A stretch of 64,000 nt of DNA from Clostridiaceae bacterium (GTDB lineage Bacteria > Bacillota_I > Bacilli_A > Erysipelotrichales > Coprobacillaceae), in NCBI GenBank assembly GCA_902363625.1, contig CABJAS010000004.1:218816-282815 (forward strand). The letters are read 5' to 3'. Both the position numbers and the translations under genes were made by a program. Shown here piece after piece: positions 7,864-17,077 of the stretch. The notes beneath the pieces are model-generated. The model saw only the letters and a list, made by a program, of their open reading frames with translations. It was not told where the DNA came from and did no database searches. Position 1 is the stretch's first letter. Each line of letters opens with the position of its first letter.

Positions 7864-8934
7864 ATGGATAAAAAAATAATCTCTGCTCATTTGTCAGGAA
7901 AAACAATTGCTGTCAGTGATATTCATGGTCATTTAGATTTATTTGAGCAGCTCCTTGATAAAGTTCATTATTCTGCGCAAGATAATTTGATTATTATTGG
8001 GGATTATGTAGAAAAAGGGGAACAGATCTTAGAAACGATCCATCGCATGCAAGATTTAGCGTTGTGTCAAAATGTTTATATTTTGAATGGAAATTGTGAA
8101 TGGGCTGTTTTGGATATGGTCTATCATTCTTTTCATCTGAAGCATTATCTCAATAATGTAAGCTATAGTATTTTTCATGAAGTGTTTCGCAAACACCGTA
8201 TTGATTATCGTCAGCATGAGGAATCGACATTAAAAATTTTAGCGCAGCTGCTTTTAAAAGAAGAGCTGGCTTTTATTGAGTCTTGTGCGGTGATGCTGAA
8301 AACGAAGGAGTATATCTTCGTTCATGCCGGGATTGAGGATCGTTTGGATTTTGAAAACAGTTCACTTTCCTCACTATTGGAACAGCGCTATTTTATGAAT
8401 GGTCAGCATCCTTTGGCACAGTGTGTAGTCGTCGGGCATCTGCCTGCCGCTAATTACCATCTATACCATATTGATAACCGCATCATCATTGATGAAAATA
8501 AGCGTATGATCAGCATCGATGGCGGTGTTGGCGTAAAAATCGTCTGTCAGCTAAACGCATTGATCATTAATCAAGGATATCAGACACAGTATGTGCGACC
8601 ATTTAAACGTGCCGCTATTAGGAAAGCCTATTATCCGGGAATATGCCATCATCATAAAGTGACATGGCCCCATTATGAGGTCAACGTGCTTAAAAGACAG
8701 AATGAATTTTCCCTTTGTCAAAAAGTGTATAATAAAGAAAAACTATCGATTAAAAATGAATTTTTATATTTAAAAAATGATCAGTGGTACTGTAAGGATG
8801 ATTATATTGACTACCATGTGAATGTTGAAGTAAACGATGTCGTGGACGTGATTGATATTTACGGACAATATGCCTACATTATAAAGGATCATGAGGTTGG
8901 CTGGATTTTAAAAGATTGTTTAATGAATATGTAA
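7864..8934 (+). CDS. Calcineurin-like metallophosphoesterase with C-terminal SH3-like part
   Basis: 356 aa. The PPP/metallophosphoesterase motifs are present: SDIHGH (residues 18-23), GDYVEKG, GNCEW, HAG and VVGHLPA. The usual GNHE motif reads GNCE, with Cys78 in place of the His that assists catalysis. The last 70 residues (QWYCKDDYIDYHVNV ... GWILKD) look like an SH3-type beta domain. The ATG at 7864 is preferred because upstream in-frame ATG 7834 lies inside gntR; its ribosome site is weak, so coupling to gntR translation is likely. The substrate is unknown; a Ser/Thr phosphatase or diadenosine polyphosphatase are both possible. Confidence 0.75.
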   Translation: MDKKIISAHLSGKTIAVSDIHGHLDLFEQLLDKVHYSAQDNLIIIGDYVEKGEQILETIHRMQDLALCQNVYILNGNCEWAVLDMVYHSFHLKHYLNNVSYSIFHEVFRKHRIDYRQHEESTLKILAQLLLKEELAFIESCAVMLKTKEYIFVHAGIEDRLDFENSSLSSLLEQRYFMNGQHPLAQCVVVGHLPAANYHLYHIDNRIIIDENKRMISIDGGVGVKIVCQLNALIINQGYQTQYVRPFKRAAIRKAYYPGICHHHKVTWPHYEVNVLKRQNEFSLCQKVYNKEKLSIKNEFLYLKNDQWYCKDDYIDYHVNVEVNDVVDVIDIYGQYAYIIKDHEVGWILKDCLMNM

Positions 8935-8975
8935 TAAAACGATTAGAAACGCTCAAACTATAATGGGTGATAAAA

Positions 8976-9404
8976 ATGGAACATGATATTGAAGTGTTAG
9001 AAAGTTTAGTGTCCGGAATTGATATGGGAATCAATGCCAGCGATGAAGTCATGAAAAATGTTGAGGATGAAAAGCTGAAAATGGTCTTGATTGATCAGGC
9101 ACGTTCATATAAAGCATTGAAGGCAGAAGCGGAAGAACAGCTTGAAATTTATCAGCGAGATAAAGAAAACAAGCATGTTTTTGAAACCGCAATGCTTAAA
9201 TCAATGGTGAAAATGAAAACAATGATGAATAATGATGATCATAAAATCGCAAAAATGTTAATTGAAGGAAGCACGCAGGCGATTATGTCCATGCAGACAT
9301 TGATCAATGATTATCCGGATATTGAGGAAAAACCAAAAGCGTTATGTGAACAATTTTTGAATTTATCAAAAGAGCATATCAACCAATGGAAGGATTTTTT
9401 ATAA
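8976..9404 (+). CDS. Conserved helical protein of unknown function
   Basis: 142 aa, almost entirely alpha-helical and charged (SGIDMGINASDEVMKNVEDEKLKMVLIDQARSYK type heptads). The pattern suggests a four-helix bundle of ferritin-like shape, but no complete ExxH metal motif set is visible. The start at 8976 is chosen because GGGTGA lies just upstream; the GTG at 8967 is inside that site. A TATAAT at 8959-8964 ends only 11 bases before the ATG, so the transcript may have almost no leader. It ends in a strong terminator, so it may be monocistronic. Confidence 0.6.
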   Translation: MEHDIEVLESLVSGIDMGINASDEVMKNVEDEKLKMVLIDQARSYKALKAEAEEQLEIYQRDKENKHVFETAMLKSMVKMKTMMNNDDHKIAKMLIEGSTQAIMSMQTLINDYPDIEEKPKALCEQFLNLSKEHINQWKDFL

Positions 9405-9428
9405 GCAGGCAAAAGCCTGCTTTTAACG
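9403..9428 (+). terminator. Strong intrinsic terminator
   Basis: AAGCAGGC, loop AAAA, GCCTGCTT followed by TT and a T-rich tail. It overlaps the stop codon of the helical-bundle gene. Confidence 0.9.
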
Positions 9429-9450
9429 TCTTTATTATTAAAAAAATAAA

Positions 9451-9479
9451 TTGTTATTACATTAGATTTCGTCTATAAT
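9451..9479 (+). promoter_or_regulatory. Promoter of the yheO-ppaC unit
   Basis: TTGTTA (9451-9456), 17 bases, TATAAT (9474-9479). The predicted start point falls near 9486, leaving a leader of about 16 bases that is essentially the ribosome site AAAGGAG. This rules out the upstream in-frame ATG at 9478 as the translation start. Confidence 0.8.
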
Positions 9480-9501
9480 GTTGATAAAGGAGTGTGGAAA
9501 T

Positions 9502-10167
9502 ATGCATCCAATATTAGAGCCATACGCTAAATTTGTTGACTTCTTAGGAGAAGCCTTAGGAGACAACGTAGAGATCGCTTTACATGATTTAACGACTAAA
9601 AATAAAGAGATCGTTGCTTTACGCAATGGGCAGATTAGCGGCAGGGATATAAATTCGGGGTTATCCAGCTTAGCTGTTCATCTATTAGATGACAAGCAGT
9701 ATTTAACCAAGGATTATGTATTTAACTATAAAACAGTCGGTGCAGATGGCAAATTGCTGAGAGCTGCTACCTATTTTATAAAAGATGGACAAAACACCGA
9801 ACCGGTAGGAATGATCTGTATCAATGTTGATATAACCGATTTTAATTATATCGAAGATACATTGAAAAAAATCTTAGGAATCAAAGATGAGACACCGGCT
9901 GAATTCGGACGTGAAAATCCTATCGAAGTTTTATCTAATTCATTGGATGAAACCGTTGAAAGATATATTAGAGAAGCACTGGAGGAAATGGGATTCCCAA
10001 GCTATTTTCTGCCGGAACGCTTAAAGGTTGACGAAAAAATCAAAGTCGTGAAGTTCTTACAGGAAAAAGGAACATTCAAAGTTAAAGGGGCGTTGGTTTT
10101 CGTTGCCAATAAATTAGGGGTATCTGAACCCACCATTTACCGTTACTTAAAAAAAGATGCTATATAG
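9502..10167 (+). CDS. YheO/DauR-type regulator (PAS-like + HTH)
   Basis: 221 aa. The N-terminal half (HPILEPYAKFVDFLGEALGDNVEIALHDL ... IGMICINVDI-like GMICINVDITDF) is the YheO-type PAS sensor. The C-terminus (VKGALVFVANKLGVSEPTIYRYLKK) is the DauR-type helix-turn-helix. Proteins of this family control amino-acid or small-ligand catabolism; the ligand here is unknown. It starts at 9502, 8 bases after AAAGGAG. It lies 11 bases before the pyrophosphatase gene in the same direction, so the two are probably co-transcribed. Confidence 0.85.
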   Translation: MHPILEPYAKFVDFLGEALGDNVEIALHDLTTKNKEIVALRNGQISGRDINSGLSSLAVHLLDDKQYLTKDYVFNYKTVGADGKLLRAATYFIKDGQNTEPVGMICINVDITDFNYIEDTLKKILGIKDETPAEFGRENPIEVLSNSLDETVERYIREALEEMGFPSYFLPERLKVDEKIKVVKFLQEKGTFKVKGALVFVANKLGVSEPTIYRYLKKDAI

Positions 10168-10178
10168 GAGGAAGAAGA

Positions 10179-11807
10179 ATGGCAAATAAAGTATACGTTT
10201 CAGGTCACAAAAATCCTGATACAGATTCAATCTGTTCTGCAATCGCTTATGCAAACCTTGTAAATCAATTAAAAAAATATGATGCAAAACCAGTGAGATT
10301 AGGAAATATCAGTTTAGAGACACAATATGTTTTGGATACCTTTAAAGTACAGGCTCCGGAATTATTGAAAACAGTCAGACAAACAGTAGCTGATTTAAAA
10401 TTTGATCGTGTTGTGAAGTTTACAAGTGACTTTACATTAAAAACAGCTTGGGATCTCATGAAAGCAAAGTCATTAAAGACAGCACCGATCGTAGATAAGA
10501 ATGCAACATTATTGGGAATCCTTTCTTCAACAAGCCTGATCGAAGGCTATATGGGAGGATGGAATGCAAATATTTTAGCGGAAAGCAAAACACCTGTGGA
10601 AAACATTATTGAAGTACTGGAAGCTAAATGTTTATATCGCAATAACGAGGATACTTATTATGGAGAACTACAGATTGGTTCGATGTCTTCAGCGGAAATG
10701 AAAAAACGTATTCAAGAAAAGGATATTGTTTTAGTAGGCGGAGATCGCCGTTCAGCAATTGAAGTATGTATTCAAAATAAAGCCGGATTGATTGTTTTGA
10801 CAGGTAATCTGCCATTAAGTCAGGAATTGGCAAAACAAATCCGAGAAGCAAATATCACAACTATTTTAACTCCATATAATACATATATGGCTTCACAAAT
10901 TATCGTACAGGCAATTCCGGTAAGTCATGTTATGGATACGGATAACATTACCTGTGTTCATGTGGAAGATTCGATCGACCAGGTTAAAGAAGTGATGACA
11001 GAAACACGTTATCATAATTATCCGGTATTAGACGTTAATGATAAGGTATTAGGAACATTAAGCCGTTATGATGTGATTGTGGATGAAAAGAAACAAATCA
11101 TTCAAGTGGATCATAATGAACGAGGTCAAGCTGTTGATGGTATTGAAGAGGCTGAAATCTTAGAAGTTATCGATCATCATCGCGTCGCTGATTTTGCGAC
11201 AATGTCACCATTATATTTCCGTGGAGAACCGGTTGGCTGTACAGCGACGATTGTTACGAAGATGTATCATGAAAATGGGGTAGAAATTACTAAAGAAATG
11301 GCAGGATTAATGTTAGGAGCCATTATTTCTGATACCCTGTTGTTTAAATCACCGACATGTACACCGGTTGATGAACAGATGGCAAGAGAGCTGGCGAACA
11401 TTGCCGGAGTAAAAATCGAAGATTTTGGGATGGATATGTTCAGAGCCGGAACTTCATTAAAAGGAAAAACAGTTTCTGAAATCTTAAATGCGGACTATAA
11501 ACCATTTAAATTCGGTGACAGCAAAGTGGGAGTCGGACAAGTAAACAGTATGGATATTGATGGATTCTTACCATTAAAAGAAGAAATGCTGGCATATATG
11601 AACGAAAAGGTTGAAAAAGATGGTTTAGATTTCATTATGTTGTTAGTGACAGATATTATTAATGCCAACAGTGAAGTATTTGTTGCAGGAAAAGAACAAT
11701 TAGTGGAACAGGCATTTAATTGTCAGCTAGTAGATCATCAGGCAACTTTACCGGGTGTAATTTCACGTAAAAAACAAGTTGTTCCTGTGATTACAGCTTT
11801 ATATTAA
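10179..11807 (+). CDS. ppaC: Manganese-dependent inorganic pyrophosphatase with CBS-DRTGG insert
   Basis: Family II pyrophosphatase, 542 aa versus ~310 for the simple form. GHKNPDTDSICSAIAYA gives the metal-binding HxxxDxD motif, and EVIDHHR is the DHH motif. Between them are two CBS motifs and a DRTGG-like domain (roughly residues 70-310). The C-terminal DHHA2 part ends with the active-site SRKKQVVPVI. In characterised CBS-pyrophosphatases adenine nucleotides inhibit or activate through the CBS pair. Hydrolysis of PPi drives biosynthesis. RBS AGGAGGA precedes the ATG. It appears to share the yheO promoter. Confidence 0.92.
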   Translation: MANKVYVSGHKNPDTDSICSAIAYANLVNQLKKYDAKPVRLGNISLETQYVLDTFKVQAPELLKTVRQTVADLKFDRVVKFTSDFTLKTAWDLMKAKSLKTAPIVDKNATLLGILSSTSLIEGYMGGWNANILAESKTPVENIIEVLEAKCLYRNNEDTYYGELQIGSMSSAEMKKRIQEKDIVLVGGDRRSAIEVCIQNKAGLIVLTGNLPLSQELAKQIREANITTILTPYNTYMASQIIVQAIPVSHVMDTDNITCVHVEDSIDQVKEVMTETRYHNYPVLDVNDKVLGTLSRYDVIVDEKKQIIQVDHNERGQAVDGIEEAEILEVIDHHRVADFATMSPLYFRGEPVGCTATIVTKMYHENGVEITKEMAGLMLGAIISDTLLFKSPTCTPVDEQMARELANIAGVKIEDFGMDMFRAGTSLKGKTVSEILNADYKPFKFGDSKVGVGQVNSMDIDGFLPLKEEMLAYMNEKVEKDGLDFIMLLVTDIINANSEVFVAGKEQLVEQAFNCQLVDHQATLPGVISRKKQVVPVITALY

Positions 11808-11810
11808 AAT

Positions 11811-11893
11811 AAAAAGATTTACCAAACGAACTTCTCTGAAATATTAGATTAAAGCTCTAATAGGCAGGGGAGTTTTTAATGGTAAATCTTTTT
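11811..11893. terminator. Long three-part hairpin between convergent genes
   Basis: Outer stem AAAAAGATTTACCA (11811-11824) with TGGTAAATCTTTTT (11880-11893), perfect over 14 bp. A middle stem AACTTCTCTG (11829-11838) pairs with CAGGGGAGTT (11865-11874) with two G-T pairs. The inner stem TATTAGA (11842-11848) pairs with TCTAATA (11856-11862) around a 7-base loop. It fills the space between ppaC and the araC-type gene and can terminate both directions, but it is far longer than a normal terminator. Confidence 0.75.
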
Positions 11894-11895
11894 TG

Positions 11896-12726
11896 TTAAC
11901 TATGCTGTGAATTTTTCAAAAGCTGCAGTCGATAGGCGGTGGGACTGACTCGAAAGGCTTTAGTGAACACTTTAGTAAAATAATTTTGATCGGTAAAACC
12001 GCATTGACTGGCAATTTCCTTGATAGGCATTTGAACATCTTTTAATAAGATCTGAGCTTGTTTTAAACGATAATCGATTAAATACTGACGCACATAAGTC
12101 CTTTTAAAAGCATTGGTAATCGTCGCTTTGCTGCAATTAAAATGATCGCAAAGATCATTAAGCTGAATGGGACGATAGTAAAAATAATGAATATATTCTT
12201 TGATCGCTAAAGGAAAGTCGGGTGTGGGACTTTCCACTTGATGTGTAAAAGTAATATATGAAGCACATATTTCCATAATGGCTGCACAGGCAGCCAATTT
12301 TTCTTTTGAATGCAAGGTTAACTGATCGATAGTAACTTTTAGATAGGCTTTATCCTCCACAAAGGGTTCGCTTATCTGATAGGTGTATTCCCTGTCAAAC
12401 TTGGAATTGCTGAGCGTCTGTCCCATCATTAAATAGCCTGTCAGCTTACCGCAGTAATAAAGCGGAGAGATGGCTTCATATAAACCGAAATGACACTGAT
12501 AGACATATAATCCCCCTAATTTTTCCGCTTCTTTAAATCCAATATGGTCGTATTGAAGACAGATGTCACAAGCTTTAGGGTTTTTATGAAGCAATTTACA
12601 GAAATCGGTTTGTTCAGGATAGGAACAGATCGTTTGATAGTTCGAATCCAGTAAAGTCATCCTAAAGCCGGAAACGGTATACAGCTGTTTTAAGATATCA
12701 AGTAATGCTTCTTTTTGGCTCATCAT
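11896..12726 (-). CDS. AraC-family regulator with PocR sensor domain
   Basis: 276 aa. Residues 1-165 match the PocR ligand-binding domain, with its cluster of Cys (DFCKLLHKNPKACDICLQYD ... YQCHFGLYEAISPLYYCGKLTGYLMMGQ) that may bind a metal or sense redox. The C-terminal ~95 residues hold two helix-turn-helix motifs of AraC type (LNDLCDHFNCSKATITNAFK, IKEIASQCGFTDQNYFTKVFTKAFRVSPTAYR). It is divergent from the MFS transporter gene across about 100 bases, so control of that gene is likely. AGGAG lies upstream; the second ATG (12723) has slightly better spacing. Confidence 0.88.
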   Translation of the reverse strand: MMSQKEALLDILKQLYTVSGFRMTLLDSNYQTICSYPEQTDFCKLLHKNPKACDICLQYDHIGFKEAEKLGGLYVYQCHFGLYEAISPLYYCGKLTGYLMMGQTLSNSKFDREYTYQISEPFVEDKAYLKVTIDQLTLHSKEKLAACAAIMEICASYITFTHQVESPTPDFPLAIKEYIHYFYYRPIQLNDLCDHFNCSKATITNAFKRTYVRQYLIDYRLKQAQILLKDVQMPIKEIASQCGFTDQNYFTKVFTKAFRVSPTAYRLQLLKNSQHS

Positions 12727-12828
12727 TATTCTCCTGAATGTTAATCGAAATTACCTACTATTATACATTATTCCATCGTTTATAAATAGAGGCTTTGCTA
12801 TAATGGACGAGAAATTGGGGGTATATTT

Positions 12829-14001
12829 ATGAAAAACAAAGCATTTATTCAGTTGATCTCATTTTATCTGATCTATTCCATTTCTCAGGGAGTTCTATTG
12901 CCTTTTGTCAACATCTATTATGATCAGATAGAGCTGAAGGGTACGCAGATCGGACAGATTGGTTCGTTATCTTTATTAGGAACGATGCTGATCTTACCGC
13001 TTTGGGGAATGCTGACGGATTATATTAAAAAGTATAAGTGGATGCTGGCGTTATCGTTGGTATTAACATTTATTTTGACTTATTTTTGGAAACTGCAAAC
13101 CACTTATTCCTTAATCCTGCTTTTTTCAATCTTGATGAGTATCTTTCGAGGGGTTACGATGCCGGTTTGTGACAGTGCCAGCTTATTATTTTGTAAGCTT
13201 CATCATAAAGACTATGGATTGTTGAGATCGATGAGTTCACTAGGATATGTTTTAGGAAGCGTAGTGATAGTAAAAATAGCCGATCATTTCGGATACAGCA
13301 GTCCGTTAGTCAGTATTTATTTAAGTGCCATCCTCATTGCTTTTGTCATTGCTTTAAATTATCCTAAAATCGAACAGAAGAAAGAAAAGGGGAAAAAAGG
13401 AACTGTTATCAAAGATATAAAAATCCTATTAAAGAATAAATCTTTCTTATTTATCCTCTTTTTAGCGGCATTCAATAATATTCCTATGGAAAGTGCCTCT
13501 TCCTATATTGGCAATCATTTTGTTTCAACGCTGCACCTAAGTGCTTCCTCTATGAGTACTTATCTGATCTTTGCGACACTGCCGGAGATTGCTTTTATCA
13601 TGATTGTATCGAGGCTGTTTAGAAACTATGGTTATAAGAAAATTTATCTTGCTGCCAGCATTGCGCAAATCCTGCGTGGAATCGTGTATGCCTTTACTTC
13701 CAGTTTCCCATTGTTTTTATTGATTTCGGTTGTACAGATGCTAATGGTTGGGGTTGCCAGTGTGGGAAATTTCGGCTATATCAGCAAAGTCATTCCTGAA
13801 CGTTTAACCACATCGGCAATGAGTATCTACAGTGCCTTTGTGATGATCATTACCGCCCTCTATACACAGTTATTCGGCTTTATTTACGATGGCTTTGGAA
13901 GTCATTCTATCTTTTTAGTTATGACAATCCTTACGAGCGTAGGACTGGTGATTCTGTTAATGACAAAAAGGTTTGATGATCTACATCAAAACATAGAATA
14001 G
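12829..14001 (+). CDS. MFS transporter
   Basis: 390 aa with about 12 hydrophobic segments, of the MFS_1-like (LacY/3-phenylpropionate/nucleoside symporter-like) type. The loop between helices 2 and 3 (GMLTDYIKKYKW) carries the family's G-x-x-x-D-x-x-x-[KR] signature. The N-terminus (FYLIYSISQGVLLPFVNIYYDQIELKGTQIG) is characteristic. The start has GGGGG upstream, and TATAAT at 12799-12804 ends 24 bases before the ATG. The substrate is unknown; the divergent PocR-AraC gene probably senses it or a related compound. Confidence 0.85.
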   Translation: MKNKAFIQLISFYLIYSISQGVLLPFVNIYYDQIELKGTQIGQIGSLSLLGTMLILPLWGMLTDYIKKYKWMLALSLVLTFILTYFWKLQTTYSLILLFSILMSIFRGVTMPVCDSASLLFCKLHHKDYGLLRSMSSLGYVLGSVVIVKIADHFGYSSPLVSIYLSAILIAFVIALNYPKIEQKKEKGKKGTVIKDIKILLKNKSFLFILFLAAFNNIPMESASSYIGNHFVSTLHLSASSMSTYLIFATLPEIAFIMIVSRLFRNYGYKKIYLAASIAQILRGIVYAFTSSFPLFLLISVVQMLMVGVASVGNFGYISKVIPERLTTSAMSIYSAFVMIITALYTQLFGFIYDGFGSHSIFLVMTILTSVGLVILLMTKRFDDLHQNIE

Positions 14002-14132
14002 AATTTTCTGAAAAATCAGTAAACATAGGTGTTGTTTTCATTTTATCTGCATAAGCAACTCCTTTTTTTATTTTCTGAAAAGATTTTCTTTATAAGAAGA
14101 ATCGAGTATAATAGGGGCATGGAGGTCGTGAT

Positions 14133-14912
14133 ATGGCAAAAATATTATTTAGTGACTTAGATGGAACCCTTATTGAAAAAGGAGGACCAACATCAGATAA
14201 GAATTTTGAAGCGATGAAGAAAATGCAGGAACAAGGGCATTTGATCGCATTATGTACAGGAAGAAACCATATTGACATTCAACCGGTGTTAAATAAAATG
14301 CATATCCCGTATGACTACCTGGTTTTATGCAATGGTTCTTATATAGAAGATAAATCTGGGAATATTCTATTTGAAGAACATATTTCCAAAGAAGTAGGAC
14401 AGTCAGTCATTCGTTTGGCTTTGAGTCATCCGGATATTGTTGCGGCTTTTTGCTATGATGATGGGTGTCCGGTGTTAGTAGATGGAGAAACTAAAATTTT
14501 AGATCTTGACGGGTTAAAAGACAGTGAAGATGATTTTTATACATTATTGGATAAGGCGAAGCGCTTCTATATGCTCTCACTGCATCATAAGGATTTGTCT
14601 GTCGACATTATTAAAGAAGTCGCAAAAGAAATTACGGATCGCTTTGGTGAAATTGAAACGCACTTGAATCAGCAGTATATTGATGTAGCACCACGCGGAC
14701 ATTCCAAAGGAACCGGTATGAAAAAACTGATATCATTGTTGGAGAATGTTGAATCTTCTTATGCGATTGGCGATTCTTTTAATGATTTACCGATGATTAA
14801 GGCGGCAGATGTCGGGGCAACCTTTACCTATGCTGTTCCTGAAATTCAAGAAGAAGCGAATAAAGTCGTACGTTATGTTTATGAACTAATTGAAGAAGAA
14901 ATTTTAAGTTAA
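14133..14912 (+). CDS. HAD superfamily (Cof-type) phosphatase
   Basis: 259 aa. Motif I FSDLDGTLIEK with two catalytic Asp residues, motif II ALCTGRN, motif III Lys in GHSKGTGMKKLI, and motif IV AIGDSFNDLPMIKAAD are all intact. The inserted cap domain (residues ~85-190) is the C2B/Cof type, which acts on sugar phosphates, nucleotides or flavin phosphates. TATAAT at 14107-14112 and a GGAGG ribosome site precede the ATG. It is followed 44 bases later by the aminotransferase gene. Confidence 0.88.
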   Translation: MAKILFSDLDGTLIEKGGPTSDKNFEAMKKMQEQGHLIALCTGRNHIDIQPVLNKMHIPYDYLVLCNGSYIEDKSGNILFEEHISKEVGQSVIRLALSHPDIVAAFCYDDGCPVLVDGETKILDLDGLKDSEDDFYTLLDKAKRFYMLSLHHKDLSVDIIKEVAKEITDRFGEIETHLNQQYIDVAPRGHSKGTGMKKLISLLENVESSYAIGDSFNDLPMIKAADVGATFTYAVPEIQEEANKVVRYVYELIEEEILS

Positions 14913-14956
14913 TCTGAAATTCATTTATATGGGGTAAACTAAGGGGGAATAATGAA

Positions 14957-16003
14957 ATGAGCTGGAAAGATTATTTAAGAGATGTTGAACCGTATGTAGC
15001 TGGAGAACAGCCTAAGATGGCTAATTTGATTAAGCTAAATACGAATGAAAATCCATATGGACCTAGTCCAAAGATAGAAGCAGCACTGAAAATGCTGGGA
15101 AGTGAAAAGCTGCGCTTATATCCGGATGCGGATGCGTCAGGACTTAAAAAAGCACTAGCAGACCTTCACCATTTAAAGCCGGAACAGATTTTTATCGGCA
15201 ATGGATCAGATGAAGTATTAGCGTTAAGCTTTTTAACGTTTTTTAACAGTGAAAAACCTCTTCTTTTTCCGGACATTACCTATTCGTTCTATCCGGTGTA
15301 TACACGTCTATTTGATATTCCTTATAAAAGCATACCGTTAAATGATCGGTTCGAGATTGTATTAGAAGATTATAAACAGGAAAATGGCGGTATTATTTTT
15401 CCTAATCCCAATGCGCCGACCGGTATTTTAGTTGGTGTGGATTTCATTGAAGAATTGCTTCAAGCCAATCCGAACAGTATGGTTATCATTGATGAGGCGT
15501 ATATTGATTTTGGCGGAGAATCATGTATCCCTTTACTCGAACATTATGACAATCTATTGATTATTCAGACATTCTCTAAATCACGTTCTTTAGCGGGATT
15601 AAGAATCGGTGTGGCTTATGGAAACAGGGATGCTATTAAGGCGTTACAGAATGTGAAAAACTCATTCAATTCTTATCCTGTGGACTATATTGCCCAACAT
15701 CTGGCAACGGCATCAGTTTTAGATCATGAGGATATGCTGTTTAAAGCAAAGAAAGTGATAGCCGCAAGAGAATATACTATAAAGGAACTGCGTCAGTTAG
15801 GGTTTGAAGTTTTGGAATCAAAAACAAATTTTGTTTTTGCACGTCATCCGCAATTGGATGCTGAAAAATTACTGGCAGATTTAAGAGCGGCAGGCATTAT
15901 TGTACGTCACTTTAATCAGCCGAGAATTGACCAGTTTTTAAGAATATCGATTGGAACAATCACACAGATGGAGGAACTCATCAAATTTTTAAAAGAATAT
16001 TAA
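14957..16003 (+). CDS. hisC: Histidinol-phosphate aminotransferase-like (PLP class I/II)
   Basis: 348 aa, PLP-dependent. NTNENPYGPSP at the N-terminus, PNPNAPTG, the aspartate motif VIIDEAYIDF, the PLP-Lys motif TFSKSRSLAGLRIG and the C-terminal RISIGT are the HisC pattern. No other his genes are nearby, so it may act on aromatic amino acids as well, as stand-alone HisC homologues do. The ribosome site is GGGGG; an ATG five bases upstream reads ATGAAATGA and stops at once. The next gene (relA-like) follows 15 bases later with its own AGGAGG, suggesting a joint transcript. Confidence 0.82.
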   Translation: MSWKDYLRDVEPYVAGEQPKMANLIKLNTNENPYGPSPKIEAALKMLGSEKLRLYPDADASGLKKALADLHHLKPEQIFIGNGSDEVLALSFLTFFNSEKPLLFPDITYSFYPVYTRLFDIPYKSIPLNDRFEIVLEDYKQENGGIIFPNPNAPTGILVGVDFIEELLQANPNSMVIIDEAYIDFGGESCIPLLEHYDNLLIIQTFSKSRSLAGLRIGVAYGNRDAIKALQNVKNSFNSYPVDYIAQHLATASVLDHEDMLFKAKKVIAAREYTIKELRQLGFEVLESKTNFVFARHPQLDAEKLLADLRAAGIIVRHFNQPRIDQFLRISIGTITQMEELIKFLKEY

Positions 16004-16018
16004 CCCAGGAGGTTAGTT

Positions 16019-17077
16019 ATGGATCAAACAAATAATATATTAAAAGAATACAGAGAAAACGCAGAGATCTATCAAAGCTTGAAAGATGATATTGAAGATA
16101 TTTTGAACAGTATCGTGCAGCTTAACGGGATTAAGATTTCTAACTTATCTATTCGTATTAAACAGGAAAAATCTTTGTATAAAAAGATTATGTATAAAAA
16201 TAAATATCACCACATTAATGATATTACCGACGTGGTGGCATGCCGTGTCATTACTTTATTTGAAGATGATGTGGAGAAGCTTAAAAAATTGGTATGTGAA
16301 AATTTTGATATTCTCGAGCTGCGTGATAAACGTAAAAAAGAAAATCAAATCCGTGAAGAATATGGCTATAATTCGCTTCATATTATCGCTAAATTTACAA
16401 AGGAACGATGTGCTTTGGTGGAATATGCGCCTTATCAGGATATTGCTTTTGAAATCCAGATTCGTACAGCTTTACAGCATTCTTGGTGCGAAATTGAACA
16501 CGGGCTGGGATATAAATCAGAATATGAAATTCCGAAGCATATTCGCCGCCGTTTAAATCGTTTATCGGCAACGATCGAATTGTTGGATGAAGAGTTCGTG
16601 GCAATCGCGAAAGATGTAGAAGCCTATAATAACGGCTTGGAACATGAAGAAAAAATTATGAAAACAGATATCAATATCCTCTCCTTGCAAAAGTATGTGC
16701 TTCATCAGCCTTACTTAAAAGAATTGATGAATCATTTATCGGAAGAATATCAAGTACCGTTAGAATATGATGTAGGACTTTTATCTCAATTCAGAGTGGT
16801 TCAGCGTCTAAATTATATGGGATATGGCTATATTCATGAGCTTGAACATATTATTCAGACTCATAAGGAACAGATTCAGTTTATTTCTAAAACATGGATG
16901 GAATTACTGGTGAAAGAAAAGACCGCCTTTAATTACTATATCTGTATTGTATGGCTGACAATCTGCAATATGATGGAAACAGGCAATGAAGAGGTGAATG
17001 AAATCATCAACAAAGAAACGATTGAAAAAATCAAGCAGTCTGAAATTATTACAGTGCCGCAGGGACTGAGCAATTAG
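16019..17077 (+). CDS. RelA/SpoT-domain alarmone synthetase-like protein
   Basis: 352 aa. Residues ~20-210 are a RelA/SpoT nucleotidyltransferase domain: DITDVVACRVITLFEDD, EYGYNSLHIIAKF, and EIQIRTALQHSWCEIEHGLGYKS, which carry the ATP/GTP-binding and catalytic acidic residues. There is no HD hydrolase domain and no TGS/ACT part, so it is closer to small alarmone synthetases, but it has an extra ~140-residue C-terminal helical domain of unknown function. It would make (p)ppGpp from GTP or GDP and ATP. It is probably co-transcribed with hisC, a reasonable link to amino-acid stress. RBS AGGAGG. Confidence 0.83.
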   Translation: MDQTNNILKEYRENAEIYQSLKDDIEDILNSIVQLNGIKISNLSIRIKQEKSLYKKIMYKNKYHHINDITDVVACRVITLFEDDVEKLKKLVCENFDILELRDKRKKENQIREEYGYNSLHIIAKFTKERCALVEYAPYQDIAFEIQIRTALQHSWCEIEHGLGYKSEYEIPKHIRRRLNRLSATIELLDEEFVAIAKDVEAYNNGLEHEEKIMKTDINILSLQKYVLHQPYLKELMNHLSEEYQVPLEYDVGLLSQFRVVQRLNYMGYGYIHELEHIIQTHKEQIQFISKTWMELLVKEKTAFNYYICIVWLTICNMMETGNEEVNEIINKETIEKIKQSEIITVPQGLSN

